Positions 1 through 15,253 of a stretch of 45,000 bases of DNA are shown here, piece by piece (position 1 is the stretch's first letter; the number at the start of each line of letters is the position of its first letter). The notes beneath the pieces are model-generated. The model saw nothing but the letters and a program-made list of their open reading frames with translations. It made no database searches and had not been told where the DNA came from. The position numbers and the translations under genes were made by a program. Origin of the DNA: Anaeromyces robustus (Eukaryota > Neocallimastigomycota > Neocallimastigomycetes > Neocallimastigales > Neocallimastigaceae); the NCBI GenBank assembly GCA_002104895.1, contig MCFG01000430.1:1-45000 (forward strand), written 5' to 3'.

Positions 1-570
1 GAATAATTAATTTATAATTATAGAATATAATATATTAATAATATATTAATAATATATTCAACAATAGAATAAATATATTATAGATTAATTTATTTTATTT
101 TGTTTTATAGAATTTTAGAATTGTTTGACAAAAAAAAAATTTTTTTTACTTTATTTTCAATTATTTTTTATTCTTTTTTTTTTTTTATTCTTTTTTTTTT
201 TTCTTTTTTCTTTGGTACGTAACAAATGTATCATTTTTTAATTTTTAATTTTTTAATTTTTTAATTTTAATTTTTAATTTTTTAATTTTTAATTTTTAAT
301 TTTTAATTTAATTAAATTAAACATTATTAAATTTAGATAATAAAAAATATTAGGTAATATATTGTATAAATTATTTATTTATATTAAAATAGATTTTAAA
401 AAAAATATTCTATTCTATTAATTTATGAAAAAAAATTAATATTCTTTAATATCAGAATATCAGAATATCAGAATATAAATGATTTTTTAATTTAATTTAA
501 TTTAATTCTCTTTATCAAAAAAAAAAAAAAAAAAAAAAAAAATAAAAAATTTTTTAATTAATAAAATTTT

Positions 571-797
<227 letters not shown>

Positions 798-1151
798 GAG
801 ATAGTTAGAAAGGGTAGTGGTTAAAAGGTAATTATTTATGAAAACTAATAAGCAAAAGAGAAATAGTAAATTGATTTAATGAATTATATTTTAAGATTTT
901 ATTTATGAAAATGAAAAAAAAATTATATAAATAAGGAAAAAAAATAATGGTTCAACTTTCTTTCATTTAATTAATAAATTATGGTTGTCATATCCATACA
1001 TCAATATTGAAGTTTTATTATTTTTAATTAATGGTTATAATATTGGTAGTATCCTAGAACAAATAAAGTATTGTTGTTAAAAGAAATAACTTTTTGTTAT
1101 TAATTAATACTCAATGAATTAAAATTATTGAATAAATTATAATTAATACTT

Positions 1152-1203
1152 AATACCATTAATACCATTAATACCATTAATACCATTAATACCATTAATA
1201 CTT
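1152..1203. repeat. Short tandem repeat of ACCATTAAT
   Basis: The nonamer ACCATTAAT is repeated in tandem about five times. It is followed by degenerate TTAATACT and AACAATTAAT derivatives to about 1290. Confidence 0.85.
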
Positions 1204-2799
1204 AATACTTAATAATTAATAATTAATAATAACAATTAATAACAATTAATACCATTAACAATTAATACCATTAACAATTAATACCAATTAACAATATTAT
1301 AGTATTATTATTTAAAAAATTAATAGAATAGAGTACAGTTTTTATTACATCCTTGATTTAATAATTATTATTTATTATTTATTTTATTTCTATTGTTTGT
1401 TTTGTTTTGTTTGTTTTTTTCTTAAAACATTTTTATTGTTATGTAGTATAGAATGTTTTTTTATATTCTTTAAATTTTATTTGTTACATTGACACAATTC
1501 TTTATTTTTATTTTTATTTTTATTTTACATATAATTAATAATTAATTATCATTTTTATAATTATTATTATTATTTATTATTATTATTAAATTATTAAATT
1601 ATTGTTTATTAGTTATTAATAAATGATTATTCTAAAATATTTTTTATATTTATTTTTTAATAATAATTATTATTATTATTATTAGAATTAGTATTACACT
1701 TTTCTTTTCTTATGCTTTTTCCAAAAAAATAATTTTTTCATCCCTAAAAACTATATACTATTGAAATATATTATTAATATATATTGTCATACATAAAATA
1801 ATATATTAATTTAAATTCAATATATAATAAATGATTCAATTAAATTCAATATATAATAAATGATTCAAATTTTATTTAATTCTATTTCAATCTACTTTTG
1901 TTAATTTTTATAATTTTATTATACTTTTTTTTTTAATAATAATTTATTATGATTAAATATTGTATTATAATATACATTATAATATATTATTATATATATT
2001 ACTTTATTATTTTATTTCATATATATTATTTTATATTATTATATATTATATCATATATATTACTTATTTTATATATATTATTTTATATTATTTTTAATAT
2101 TCTTTTATATATATTATATATTAGTTTTGTATATTAGATTTTAATTAATTTATATTATTTTAGAGTTAAAAAGTTTTAAATTCTTTTCATTAAATTTAAT
2201 ATATTATATTATATTATATTATATTATATTATATTATATTATATTTAAATAATGTATTACAATGAATAATTCATTGGAAAAAAATTTTTTTATGAATTAA
2301 TATTTTCTTATTTTTTTTATAATAATTACAGTTTTATATCAAATGTATTTTGTTTTATTTAATATTGATTTAATTATCAATTAATTTTATTCAATTGAAA
2401 CATTTGATTTTATATTATTTAAAATATATTGTAAATATATTATTTTAATATTATTTAATATATTTATATTAACTAAAGATTTTCTTTTTTCTATTTTATC
2501 ATTATTATTTTATTATCTTTTTTTTTTTTTTAATTATTTTATTTTTATTACTTTTTTATTATTATTATTTTATTTTAATATTATTTAACAAAAAACAATA
2601 GTTTTTTTTATATTATTATTATTATTATTATTAACTATATATATAACATAATGAAAAAAATATTTTTATTATATTAAATTTTAGTTCTTTATTTGATATT
2701 ATTATTTTAATTATGATTATTATTATTATTATGATTATTATTATTTTATTCATTAATTATTATTTTAAATAATGAATGAAGGAAAATAGTTTTATTTAT

Positions 2800-2844
<45 letters not shown>

Positions 2845-5135
2845 CATAATTAAGATAATAATAAAAAGAATTTTGAATAATGAAAAATATAATAAATAAA
2901 AAAAAAAAAGAAAAAAAAAAAGAAAAAAAAAATTTAATATAATTTCTATTATTGATATAAATTGTGTAGGTATATTAGATTGTATTAAATTATATTAATT
3001 ATATTATTTTAATATTAGATAATTATTAAAAATGTTTAATATTATTTTATTAAGTATTAGAATTTTATTAATTAATAATTTAATAAAAATCTTTATAATT
3101 GAAATAATGAAAAAATAATTGAAAATAATTACATAATTTAGAATTAAAAAGCAAGAATTTTAAATATTAAATATTATTTATTTTTTTTCTTTTATTTTTT
3201 TTTTATTTCTTTTTTTTTTTTTTTTTTTTTTTATTTATTAAAAAAAAAAAATTGAAATTTTTATATTTAATATTTTTTTTTTTTTATTTTTTTTAACAAT
3301 TATTTTGCTTTAAAAAAAATAAAAAAAAAAGAAAGAAAGAAGAAAAGAAGAGAAAAAAAAAAGAAAGAAAGAAAAAGTAAAGAAAATAATTGGAAAAAAA
3401 AATATAAAAATAAAGTAAAAGGAATCATAATGAATGAATAATAAACAGTATTATTTATTTATTATATATTAAAATATTTAAGATTAAAAAACAAAACAAA
3501 ACAAAACATAACAAAACACATACATATATATATAAAAGGCACAGCACTCATACCTTTTTTTTTTTTATTTTTTTTTTTGAATAATTTACCTTTTGTTTAA
3601 ATTATTTTCCTTTTTGTTTATTTTTTTGTTTTTTGTTTTGGTTTTATTTTAAAATAAATTTATTATTTATTTCAAGAATACCATATAAAAATTTTTATTT
3701 TTATTTTTTTATCAAATAAATAATACCTCTTGATTAAAATAAATAATAAATAAATAATAAAACTAAAAACAAAAAGAAAAAAAAAAAAAAAAAAAAAGAA
3801 GGAAAATATTAAATAAAAGAGTAAATTCCATAATAATACAAAATCATATAGAAAGATCCAATATTTTTTAATTTCTTAATAGTATTAAATTGTTATATAT
3901 TTTAATTTTTAGAACCAAGTATTATATTTATATAATAATTTAACATTTAAAGGTTTCTATAAATATACTATTTTCATTTTTTTTTTTTGTAAAATAAATT
4001 AAAATATTTAAGAAAAACAATTTATTATTAAAAATAAAAATCCAAAAAAAAAAAGAATGCTTTTTTTTTTCTTTTTTTATTTTTGTTGAAAAATAAATAA
4101 ATAAATATCTATGAAAATAATTTTTTTTAAGAAGAGATAAACAAATAAAACTTTTTTTTAAAAAAAATAATAAAAAACTTAAATTAAAATAAGAAAAAAA
4201 AAAAACTTCAGGATTAAAAAATAAATCTAAAATTATTTTACTCTTAGTAAATAAAAATATTATATTAATATTAATATTCCATAAATAAAAGTAAATAATC
4301 ATATATATATTAAACAATTATGTTATATAAACATAAATAAATAATATAAATAATAAATATATTAAAAAGATTTAAATAATTATAAATAATAAAAAAAATT
4401 TAATAATATTTTTGTAAAATAAAATAAAAAATAATAAACAAAATAATAATCATAATAATAAATAATAATAATAATAATACAAAAAAAATCAAAGTAATTA
4501 ATTTATACATATATTGACAAAAAAAAACGAAAAGGGAAACAAAAATAATAAAAGAAAAAAAAAATAATCAAAATAAACTAAAGCAAATATTTTTTTTTAA
4601 AAAAAAAAGAAAAAGTACATTTTATTTAAATAAAAAAAAATAATATTAATAGAAGAAATAAAACTATTATTAAAATATATAATAATTCATTATTTTATAA
4701 AGATAATAGCAATCATATTTAAGAAATAAACTATATAAAGCAAAATAAAAATCTTTAACAAAAAAATAAAATAAAATTAACTATATTTTAAAATCATACC
4801 CTTAATATTTCTATTTTTGAAGTTAGCAAAAAAAAAAAAAAAAAACAATAAATAAATAATATAATTTAATATTTTTTTTATTACTTGTGCTACAAAAAAG
4901 TTATATATTGCAACCAATAATAAAAAGAAATAAAAAAGTAAGCTTTAATATATAAAATATTATGAAATGTATATAATATTTATATATAATTTTATTAATA
5001 ATTAATTAATTATTAATATATATATATATATTTTTTTTAAAAAAAAAAAGAATATATTAATTGCCATTTATCAAAAATTTTAATATTAAATATAAATCTA
5101 CATAAATAACAATAATATAAAAAGCGTATATCATA

Positions 5136-8464
<3,329 letters not shown>

Positions 8465-8554
8465 GTTTTTTCTTTTTTCTTTTTATTTTTTTTTCAATTT
8501 AATTTAATTTAATTTAATTACATTTCTTTATATATTAATTATTTTTTTTTCCCC

Positions 8555-8586
<32 letters not shown>

Positions 8587-8921
8587 AAAAAAAAAAAAAA
8601 ATTTATTAATTTATTTTTTATTTTTTATTTTAATTTTATTTTTAATTTTAATTTTATTTTTTATTTTTTTTTTTGTTTTTGTTTTTGGTTTATTTTATTT
8701 TATTTATATTATATATATATTTACTTATTTTATAAATATAAATTATATATATTATAAAGATAAATAAAATAAATTATAACAAATAAAAAAAAAAAAAAAA
8801 AATAAAATAAAATAAAAAATAAAATATAAAAAAAAAATAGAATGATAGTAAAATAAAAAATAAAATTAATAAAATAGAAAAGAAAAAAGAGAAAAAAAAA
8901 AAGAAAAAGAAAAATTAAAAT

Positions 8922-8966
<45 letters not shown>

Positions 8967-9504
8967 AACATAAAAAAAAAAAAGAGTAAATTAAAAAATA
9001 TACTTAAAACACAAAAAGCTACAAAAAAAAAAAAAAAAAGAAAAAGAAAAAAAAAATAGAAATTATTATTTATTCATGTTAAAAATTTTTATATTATTAA
9101 AAAAGATACGATATTCACTTTATATATATATATTATAATATATATGAAAAAAAAAAATCTTTATATTTTTTTTCCTTTATATTTTATATATTTAATAATA
9201 TCTAAATAATATCTTAATATTTTTATTATACATAAAAAAAAAAAAAAAAAAGATTTCGTTTTATTTCTTTTTTTTTTTTTATCTCTATTTTTTTTTTTTT
9301 TTTTTTTTTTTATTTTTTTCTTCTTTTTTTATGACAGAAAAAAAAAAAAAAATTTGAAAAAAAAAAAAAAATGTATGTTATAAAAAACAATTAATCATAA
9401 TAATAATTATATCAAAATTAAATCTATTAATTTTTAAAATTTTAAACTCTTTTAAGAAAAAAAAAAAATAGAATAAAAAAATAAAAAAAAATAAAAATAA
9501 AAAA

Positions 9505-9542
<38 letters not shown>

Positions 9543-9674
9543 AAACAAAGAAAAAAATATCAACAAACTTTAATTAATTTAATACTTTGGTATGTTTTAA
9601 TGTGTATATTTAATTTGATTCCTTTTTTTTATTATTAATTATTCATATTTAATGTTGTTAAAAAAGTAATATAT
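8465..9674. other. Intergenic A/T homopolymer region
   Basis: This region is the 3' flank of the kinase gene followed by runs of poly-A and poly-T, some 20-30 bases long. No gene or RNA feature is visible. Open frames here code for Phe/Leu runs only. Confidence 0.75.
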
Positions 9675-9697
9675 AGGTTTATAGAGTATTTTATTGC

Positions 9698-9744
<47 letters not shown>

Positions 9745-9753
9745 TTTATAGAG
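9675..9753 (+). mobile_element. Tiny poly(A)-tailed insertion flanked by 12-bp direct repeats
   Basis: The 12-mer AGGTTTATAGAG occurs at 9675-9686 and again at 9742-9753. Between the copies lie 12 bases (9687-9698) and then an uninterrupted run of about 43 A. This is the footprint of target-primed reverse transcription: a target-site duplication around an almost completely 5'-truncated transcript end. The 12-bp length equals that of the LINE target-site duplication at 12530/14531, so the same LINE machinery may have made it. The 12 inserted bases are too few to name the source. Confidence 0.6.
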
Positions 9754-12219
9754 GAGAGAAGTATAAAGAAGTAACCTTAAAATTTCATAATACTCTTTTT
9801 TTATTTATTTTATTTATTTATTTTTTATGGACATTGAAATGACTTTTTTTGAAATTATAGGTCACTTAATATTTACTGTCTTTCAAAGAATCAAAAAGCT
9901 TGAAATATCGATCGACAAATTAAAAAGAAGCCATTTGGATTAATGAACCTAATCAATTTATTATCCTTGTTTTTTGCATCATATAATTAAATTAGGATGC
10001 TAATCTATTCATAAAAAAATATGTAATGAATTTAGAAGACAAAACTATTTATTTTGGATTAAAGTAGGCGGTGAGGCTTACCTTAAAAAAAAATGACAAC
10101 AGAAAATCTTGGTCATGGATTAAGAAAGAAGAATATTTAAAAAAATAAATAATTAGGAGTTATTTATTTATATACCTTCATCCTATCCCCAGAGACCCAT
10201 CAAAATAATTTAGTGTATAGTACTAAGAATCAATTAAAGGTTTGGGTACAATTATTATTATTATAAGAAACTTAAGTTATGACTCCAAATCGGACATAAC
10301 ATGAGTAAAGAATTCTGGAAGAATTAATCCTGCTATTAATCGTATAAAAAAAAAAATGGAAATAACCTAGGAATGAGGGATATTAACCAAGATATCAAGT
10401 ATTAAAGAAATCAAAAAAAAAAAAAAAGGCCATCCTTTTTAATCCCTAACTTTAAAGCCTCAGGTCCCGATGGTATTCCATTCCCTATTAAATTTTTTAT
10501 AAAGTTTTAATTCCTGATTCCTTTTTTCAAATAACACTGTAAATATTGAATCATAATGAATCATAATGTTCCGGCTGGTCTTAGTTGTTTCTATTTCTTA
10601 ATTCATCGTATTTGGAATGGTGAATTTCCTTATTTTTTTTTTTTTGGAATAATGCATCCATTGTTTCTATTCCAAAAAAAAAAAAAAAAAAAAGAGCGAT
10701 CTTTCTAAATGTGATAACTATCGTGATATCTCACTTATCAATAATGGTATCAATAATCCTTTCGAAAAATTATTACTTCTAGAATTTCTGAATATGGTAT
10801 TATAATAATGGGATTCATCAGATCAGAATAATTTGGCTTTCGGAATAAGTAAGAAAGAATGTATTTAGTCTTTATATATATCTCTATTCTTTTTTATCTG
10901 TCAAAGGGGAAGATACTTTATTATTTAGCTTTTCTGGATCTTAAAAAAAGCTTACGATTCTATGCCCATATATAACATTTTGTCAAAAAAAAAATATAGT
11001 CTTGGTATACTACAAGGAAAATGCTTTCAATTTTTGGAGAACTTATATCTCTGTCTTCCAAAAGCTTGTGTTAAAAATTAATAGACAATTTTCTGATTCA
11101 TTCAGTATATATTTATGGGAGTTCGACAAGGATGTCCCCTTATCTCTTATACTTACTTTTTTAACTTATTTATCAACGACATCTTTAACGATTGCCTGCC
11201 TGCATAATGGTTAAAAAAATTGATACTGAATATTATTGTGGAAGATTATTTGCTGATGTTATTGTTCTTTGTTTTCTTTGTGCCCCCTTAGTAGATTTCG
11301 TATGAACAAACTTTCTTCGCTCAATTGGTAAATTGGGCTAAGGACAACGAGATGACTTTTGGAATTAAATAAATGTATGTGCTACATTAGCTGCTGTTAG
11401 ACATGAAAAAATCAGAATTTATAATTTATTCTTAGAGAAGACCCTACCCTTTTATTTAACAGGAATCCCAATCTCTAAAACAGATTGTTATACTTACCTT
11501 GGTGTTCCCTTTCACAAAACTTTAGATTTAAAATTCGTTATTAATAAAATGAAAAATCAAATTAATAAGGCTTATGTTTTCAATTCAAGGTTTTTTAGAA
11601 AAAATGATCTGATTCCTATTCCTCTTAAAAGAATTTTATTCTCTGCAAAAGTTATTGGACAAGTTTCCTATTAGGCACCTTTGCTTGGTTCTAACAAAAA
11701 CAATACTAGTTCTACACAACACAAACAATTATTAACAAAGGTTTTTTTTTATTGAATTTTAGGTTACTCGAAACCTAATTCATTTGTTTTTATTTATTTC
11801 ATCTCAAAAGAACTCAATATTCTTCCACTTTCTTTCTGGTAAATGTGCTTTAGCTCAAGTTAGATGTTTTAATAAGTGAAAGGATTCCAATTGCATTATC
11901 TCAAAGATAGTCAACAATGTTTCTACAACAAGAAAATGGACTTGGGACAAAGAAAGTAAAATATTAAATAAATTAAAAATAAAAAAAATAAAAAAAAAAT
12001 AAAAAAAAATAAAAAAAAAAAAAAGAAAAAAAATAAAGTAAAATACTGAATAAAATAAAAAAAAAACATATTGTATAATTATAAAATAAAAAAAGAAATA
12101 AAATAAAAAATTAAATAATAGATAATAATTAATAATATAAAAAAAAATATATTGTGTTAATTATAAAATAAATAAATAAATAAAAAAAAAAAAAAAAAAA
12201 ATAAAATAATAAATTGTTA

Positions 12220-12331
12220 TATTTTTTATTGGAAGATTTTTATATTGTGCTTTTTTTTTTTTCTTTTTATAGTTCATATATATTAATATTTAAACTTAAT
12301 AAAGATGATGTACAAATTGTATGCTATAAAA
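12220..12331 (+). mobile_element. LINE 3'-end fragment inside the older LINE
   Basis: The sequence up to 12325 matches the final part of the LINE 3' UTR seen at 12566-12620 (reverse strand) and 24285-24340. It includes the TTAATATTTAAA block, an AATAAA signal and the terminal GTACAAATTGTATGC-type end, followed by a short A-rich tail. It therefore looks like a separate short 3'-end insertion, or a rearrangement, within the plus-strand relic. Confidence 0.6.
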
Positions 12332-12529
12332 AAATAATTGGAAGAAGGGAACCTTGGTATTAATAAGATAATTAACAATTGTTCATATAATAAGAAATGG
12401 AAATGTTTGTATAAGTATTAAATTGATTCTGATACATATATACAAAATCTCTATTCTTGTTACAATCTAAGACTCTATTGAATGATATCTTGTCTATTGT
12501 CTGCAAAAACAAAAAAAAAAAAAAAAAAG

Positions 12530-12541
12530 AAAAAAGACAAC
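12530..12541. repeat. Left target-site duplication of the minus-strand LINE
   Basis: AAAAAAGACAAC here is identical to 14531-14542. It directly abuts the poly-T run (the complement of the LINE poly-A tail) and belongs to the interrupted older LINE, whose sequence resumes after the right copy. Confidence 0.85.
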
Positions 12542-12762
12542 TTTTTTTTTTTTTTTTTTTTTTTTATGGCACACAATTTGTACGTCACTTTTATTGAGTT
12601 TAAATATTAAAATACATGAATCATAAAAAAACACATAATGAAAAAAATGATACTAAAAAAATAAAAAAAACCAGTAATATATTATAGATAATAATAAATA
12701 ATACTGGAGGGAAAAAAAAAATAGTATAATAATATTTAAAAACAATAAATCCATACAAGCCC

Positions 12763-12784
12763 TTAATTCTAAATATAGAATTAA
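12763..12784 (-). promoter_or_regulatory. Hairpin in the LINE 3' UTR
   Basis: TTAATTCTA (12763-12771) and its exact reverse complement TAGAATTAA (12776-12784) are separated by 4 bases, just after the LINE stop codon. A related TTCTA..TAGAA palindrome lies at the corresponding place in the third LINE copy (24094-24119). A conserved stem in a LINE 3' UTR could be the structure its reverse transcriptase recognises; that role is inferred. Confidence 0.5.
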
Positions 12785-12796
12785 AGTAAAATTGAT

Positions 12797-14527
12797 CTAT
12801 CCTATTCCACTAGGGTCGGAAATAGGATCGGCATTTGCCCTACTAGGCTGTCCTACTGTGTTATCAGCATTGACGTTCCTGGAGAGGTTGGTTTTAAATT
12901 TATTGAACAATATATGTTGTCTTTTACAGACAACAGGCATGATATCATTCAATAGAGCCGTAGATCGCAACAAGAATGGGGATTTTGAATAAGTACCAGA
13001 TTCAGTCTGACACTTAAACAAACATTCCCATTCCATTTTGTATGGACTATTGTTAATTCTATCACTAAAACCATAATCCCTTCCGCCAATTAAAAAAATA
13101 TAAATACTATACCTATTAACTATTTTTTTATTACCTAATATATCTATATTACTAATACTATTAATCCTCATATTATTACTATTTTTATAACCCTTAACAA
13201 TACTATTAATTCTATTATCTACACTAGGGTTATTACTGGTCCTAACTAAACTATTAAAAAGACTATCTAAAAAATAAAAAAAATTTCTATCTAGATCAGA
13301 GAAGTGATCAATACGAAGATTTTTAAATAAGAAACAATTTATAAACCAATGATCAATTCTCTGATAACTGTCACAATGGAAACAACATGAACAACAATTA
13401 GGACAAGAATTATTAATCATTTTTGCAGCTTTAGCAACTCTAGCATCAATTTTATATCCACATCTTGCCCTAAGTATCCACCTAAAACCTTTGCTATATT
13501 CAGGATATTCTAGATTAAGTTTTAAGTAATTCCTTGATTCTTCAAATTTGTGCATTTTATAAGTTTTAGCTTTAATTGTTTTATCACTGTTCATGTCTCT
13601 GTCCCAATAGAATTCCATAATTTCTTTAGAAGAGGATGAAATATTGTTTAATTTATCATTTAATATTTTACTTTCTTTGTCCCAAGTCCATTTTCTTGTT
13701 GTAGCAACATTATTAACTATCTTAGATATAATGCAGTTGGAGTCCTTCCACTTATTAAAACATCTAACCTGAGCTAAAGCACATTTACCAGAAAGTGGAG
13801 GAATATTGAGTTCTTTTGAGATGCAATAAATAGAAACAAAAGAATTAGGTTTCGAGTAGCCTAAAATCCAATAAAAACCTTTGTTAATAATTGTTTGTGT
13901 AGAACTAGTATTGTTTTTGTTAGAACCAAGCAAAGGAGCGTAATAGGAAACTTGTCCAATAACTTTTGCAGAGAATAAAGTTCTTTTAAGAGGAATAGGA
14001 ATCAGATCATTTTTTAAAAAACCTTGAATTGAAAACAAAGCCTTACTAACTTTATTTTTCATTTTACTAATAACGAATTTTAAATCTAGAGTTTTGTGAA
14101 AGGGAACACCAAGGTAAGTATAACAATCTGTTTTAGGGATTGGGATTCCTGTTAAATAAAAGGTAGGGTCTTCTCTAAGAATATATTCCGAATTTTCATG
14201 TCTAACAGCAAATGTGGCACATTTATTAATTCCAAAAGTCATCTCATTGTCCTTAGCCCATTTACTAACTGAGCGAAGAAGTTTATTCATACGAGATCTA
14301 CTAGGGGCACAAAGAACAATATCATCAGCAAATAATCCTCCACAGCAATATTCAGTATCTATTTTCACACCATTATGCAGGCAATCGTTGAAAATGTCGT
14401 TGATAAACAAATTAAAAAGTATAGGAGATAAGGGACATCCTTGTCGAACTCCTTTAAGTATACTGAAGGAATCGGAAAATTGTCCATTAATTTTAACACA
14501 AGCTTTGGAAGACAGATATAGGTTCTC
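12797..14527 (-). CDS. LINE reverse transcriptase, C-terminal part (5'-truncated ORF)
   Basis: An open frame of 576 codons plus stop begins at the truncation point; no native start codon is present, so this is a fragment. It opens just before the RT motif GVRQGCPLSPILFNLFINDIF and continues with GLFADDIVL, whose FADD holds the two metal-binding aspartates of the RT active site, then YLGVPF (thumb-side motif). Near the C-terminus a Cys/His cluster, CPNCCSC..C..C followed by HWFINC, resembles the zf-RVT-type zinc-binding domain found after RT in many LINE ORF2 proteins. The fingers and first catalytic Asp are missing, so this copy cannot be autonomous. The LINE clade cannot be assigned without a tree. 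Confidence 0.9.
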   Translation of the reverse strand, partial: ENLYLSSKACVKINGQFSDSFSILKGVRQGCPLSPILFNLFINDIFNDCLHNGVKIDTEYCCGGLFADDIVLCAPSRSRMNKLLRSVSKWAKDNEMTFGINKCATFAVRHENSEYILREDPTFYLTGIPIPKTDCYTYLGVPFHKTLDLKFVISKMKNKVSKALFSIQGFLKNDLIPIPLKRTLFSAKVIGQVSYYAPLLGSNKNNTSSTQTIINKGFYWILGYSKPNSFVSIYCISKELNIPPLSGKCALAQVRCFNKWKDSNCIISKIVNNVATTRKWTWDKESKILNDKLNNISSSSKEIMEFYWDRDMNSDKTIKAKTYKMHKFEESRNYLKLNLEYPEYSKGFRWILRARCGYKIDARVAKAAKMINNSCPNCCSCCFHCDSYQRIDHWFINCFLFKNLRIDHFSDLDRNFFYFLDSLFNSLVRTSNNPSVDNRINSIVKGYKNSNNMRINSISNIDILGNKKIVNRYSIYIFLIGGRDYGFSDRINNSPYKMEWECLFKCQTESGTYSKSPFLLRSTALLNDIMPVVCKRQHILFNKFKTNLSRNVNADNTVGQPSRANADPISDPSGIG

Positions 14528-14530
14528 CTA

Positions 14531-14542
14531 AAAAAAGACAAC
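14531..14542. repeat. Right target-site duplication of the minus-strand LINE
   Basis: This is the second copy of AAAAAAGACAAC. From here the 3' UTR of the older plus-strand LINE resumes and aligns with the 3' regions of the other two copies. Confidence 0.85.
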
Positions 14543-14675
14543 ATATATTGTTTAATAAATTTAAAACCAATCTCTCCAAAGAACGTCAATATTGATAATT
14601 CAGTAGGACAGCCTGGTAGGACAGCTAATTCTATTTACTGACCCAAAGTGGAATAAGATAGATTTCCCTGAAAAA

Positions 14676-15253
14676 AAAAAAAAAAAGAATTAATATTTAA
14701 AAAACTTTGATATAAAAATTTTTTATTATTTTAAATCTTCGATTAATTTAATGTAATTATTGATTAAGAATAAAAATATTCTTATCAAGAATATTTATTT
14801 TTAAATTTTATTAAAAATAAAAATAAACTAATTTATTTTATATTTTATTTATATATATTTTATATTTTATATTTTATTATTATTTCTATTTCTATTTTAT
14901 TTTATTTTATTTTATTTATTTTTATTAATATATTTTATTTTAGATTATTTTATACAATATTTTAATTCACTTTTATTATTTTAATTTTATTTTTGTATTT
15001 TTTATTTACTTTATATTTTTTATTTTCTATTTTATTTTTATCTTCTTATTTATTTTTTATTTTATTTTATTACTATTTAATTATTATTATCAATTTTTAA
15101 TTCATTTTATTTTTTATTTTATTTTTATATTAATATTATTTATTTTTTTTAATTTATTTTTATATTTATTTTTCTTTATATATATATATATTTATTTATT
15201 TTTATTTTATCTTTATTCTTTATATATATTGTTAATTTTATTTTTTTATTTTA
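14676..15253. other. Intergenic AT-rich DNA
   Basis: The region holds poly-A remnants of the old LINE tail and then T-rich TTTTATTTTA reiterations up to the stop codon of the giant secreted protein gene. No feature can be supported beyond the probable 3' UTR of that gene. Confidence 0.7.

Larger units (their letters stand above)
12542..14530 (-). mobile_element. Young 5'-truncated LINE insertion with poly(A) tail
   Basis: This 1,989-bp insert reads on the minus strand from 14530 to 12542. It comprises a truncated RT-to-C-terminus coding part (14527-12797), a 3' UTR of about 230 bp (12796-12566) with an AATAAA-type signal close to its end, and a 24-base poly(A) tail (poly-T at 12542-12565 on the plus strand). 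AAAAAAGACAAC flanks it on both sides. Truncation, tail and duplication are the hallmarks of target-primed reverse transcription. It lies inside the 3' part of an older copy of the same family in opposite orientation. Its reading frame is uninterrupted, unlike the host copy, so the insertion is comparatively recent. Confidence 0.93.
9830..14675 (+). mobile_element. Decayed plus-strand LINE (non-LTR retrotransposon), interrupted by a younger LINE
   Basis: This is an old copy full of frameshifts and stops. Recognisable reverse-transcriptase pieces run in order: ASGPDGIP (about 10458-10485), a WNN..IVSIPKK / DLSKCDNYRDISLIN block (10640-10745), a degenerate FLDLKKAYDS motif carrying the first catalytic Asp (about 10925-10965), GVRQGCPL (11117-11142) and the block corresponding to the FADD region (about 11235-11270). 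Homology continues to about 11965. A/T-rich DNA with another LINE 3' end (about 12220-12331) replaces roughly 600 bases of the coding region, and C-terminal homology resumes at about 12335-12541. A minus-strand LINE sits at 12542-14530, after which the 3' end of the old copy continues from 14543 to about 14668 and ends in poly-A. The 5' end cannot be fixed; Lys/Trp-rich coding remnants start near 9830. No endonuclease domain can be made out. Confidence 0.8.

Noticed and set aside
1949-2137. Open frame of 62 codons rich in Ile and Tyr
   Set aside because: It is the translation of an alternating AT tract. It has no varied composition, no splice context and no homology pattern.
3940-4317. Minus-strand frame of 125 codons rich in Phe, Lys and Asn
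   Set aside because: It covers homopolymer-rich spacer. Its composition follows the DNA bias and no domain is visible.
12792-12992. Plus-strand frame of 66 codons
   Set aside because: It is antisense to the C-terminal coding part of the minus-strand LINE.
14214-14531. Plus-strand frame of 105 codons
   Set aside because: It is antisense to the RT region of the minus-strand LINE and is explained by it.
12797-14670. Terminal inverted repeats suggesting a DNA transposon (similar sequence inverted at 12797-12930 and 14531-14668)
   Set aside because: The inverted similarity arises because the minus-strand LINE sits inside the 3' end of a plus-strand copy of the same family. The poly-A tail, 5' truncation and 12-bp target-site duplication fit retrotransposition instead.
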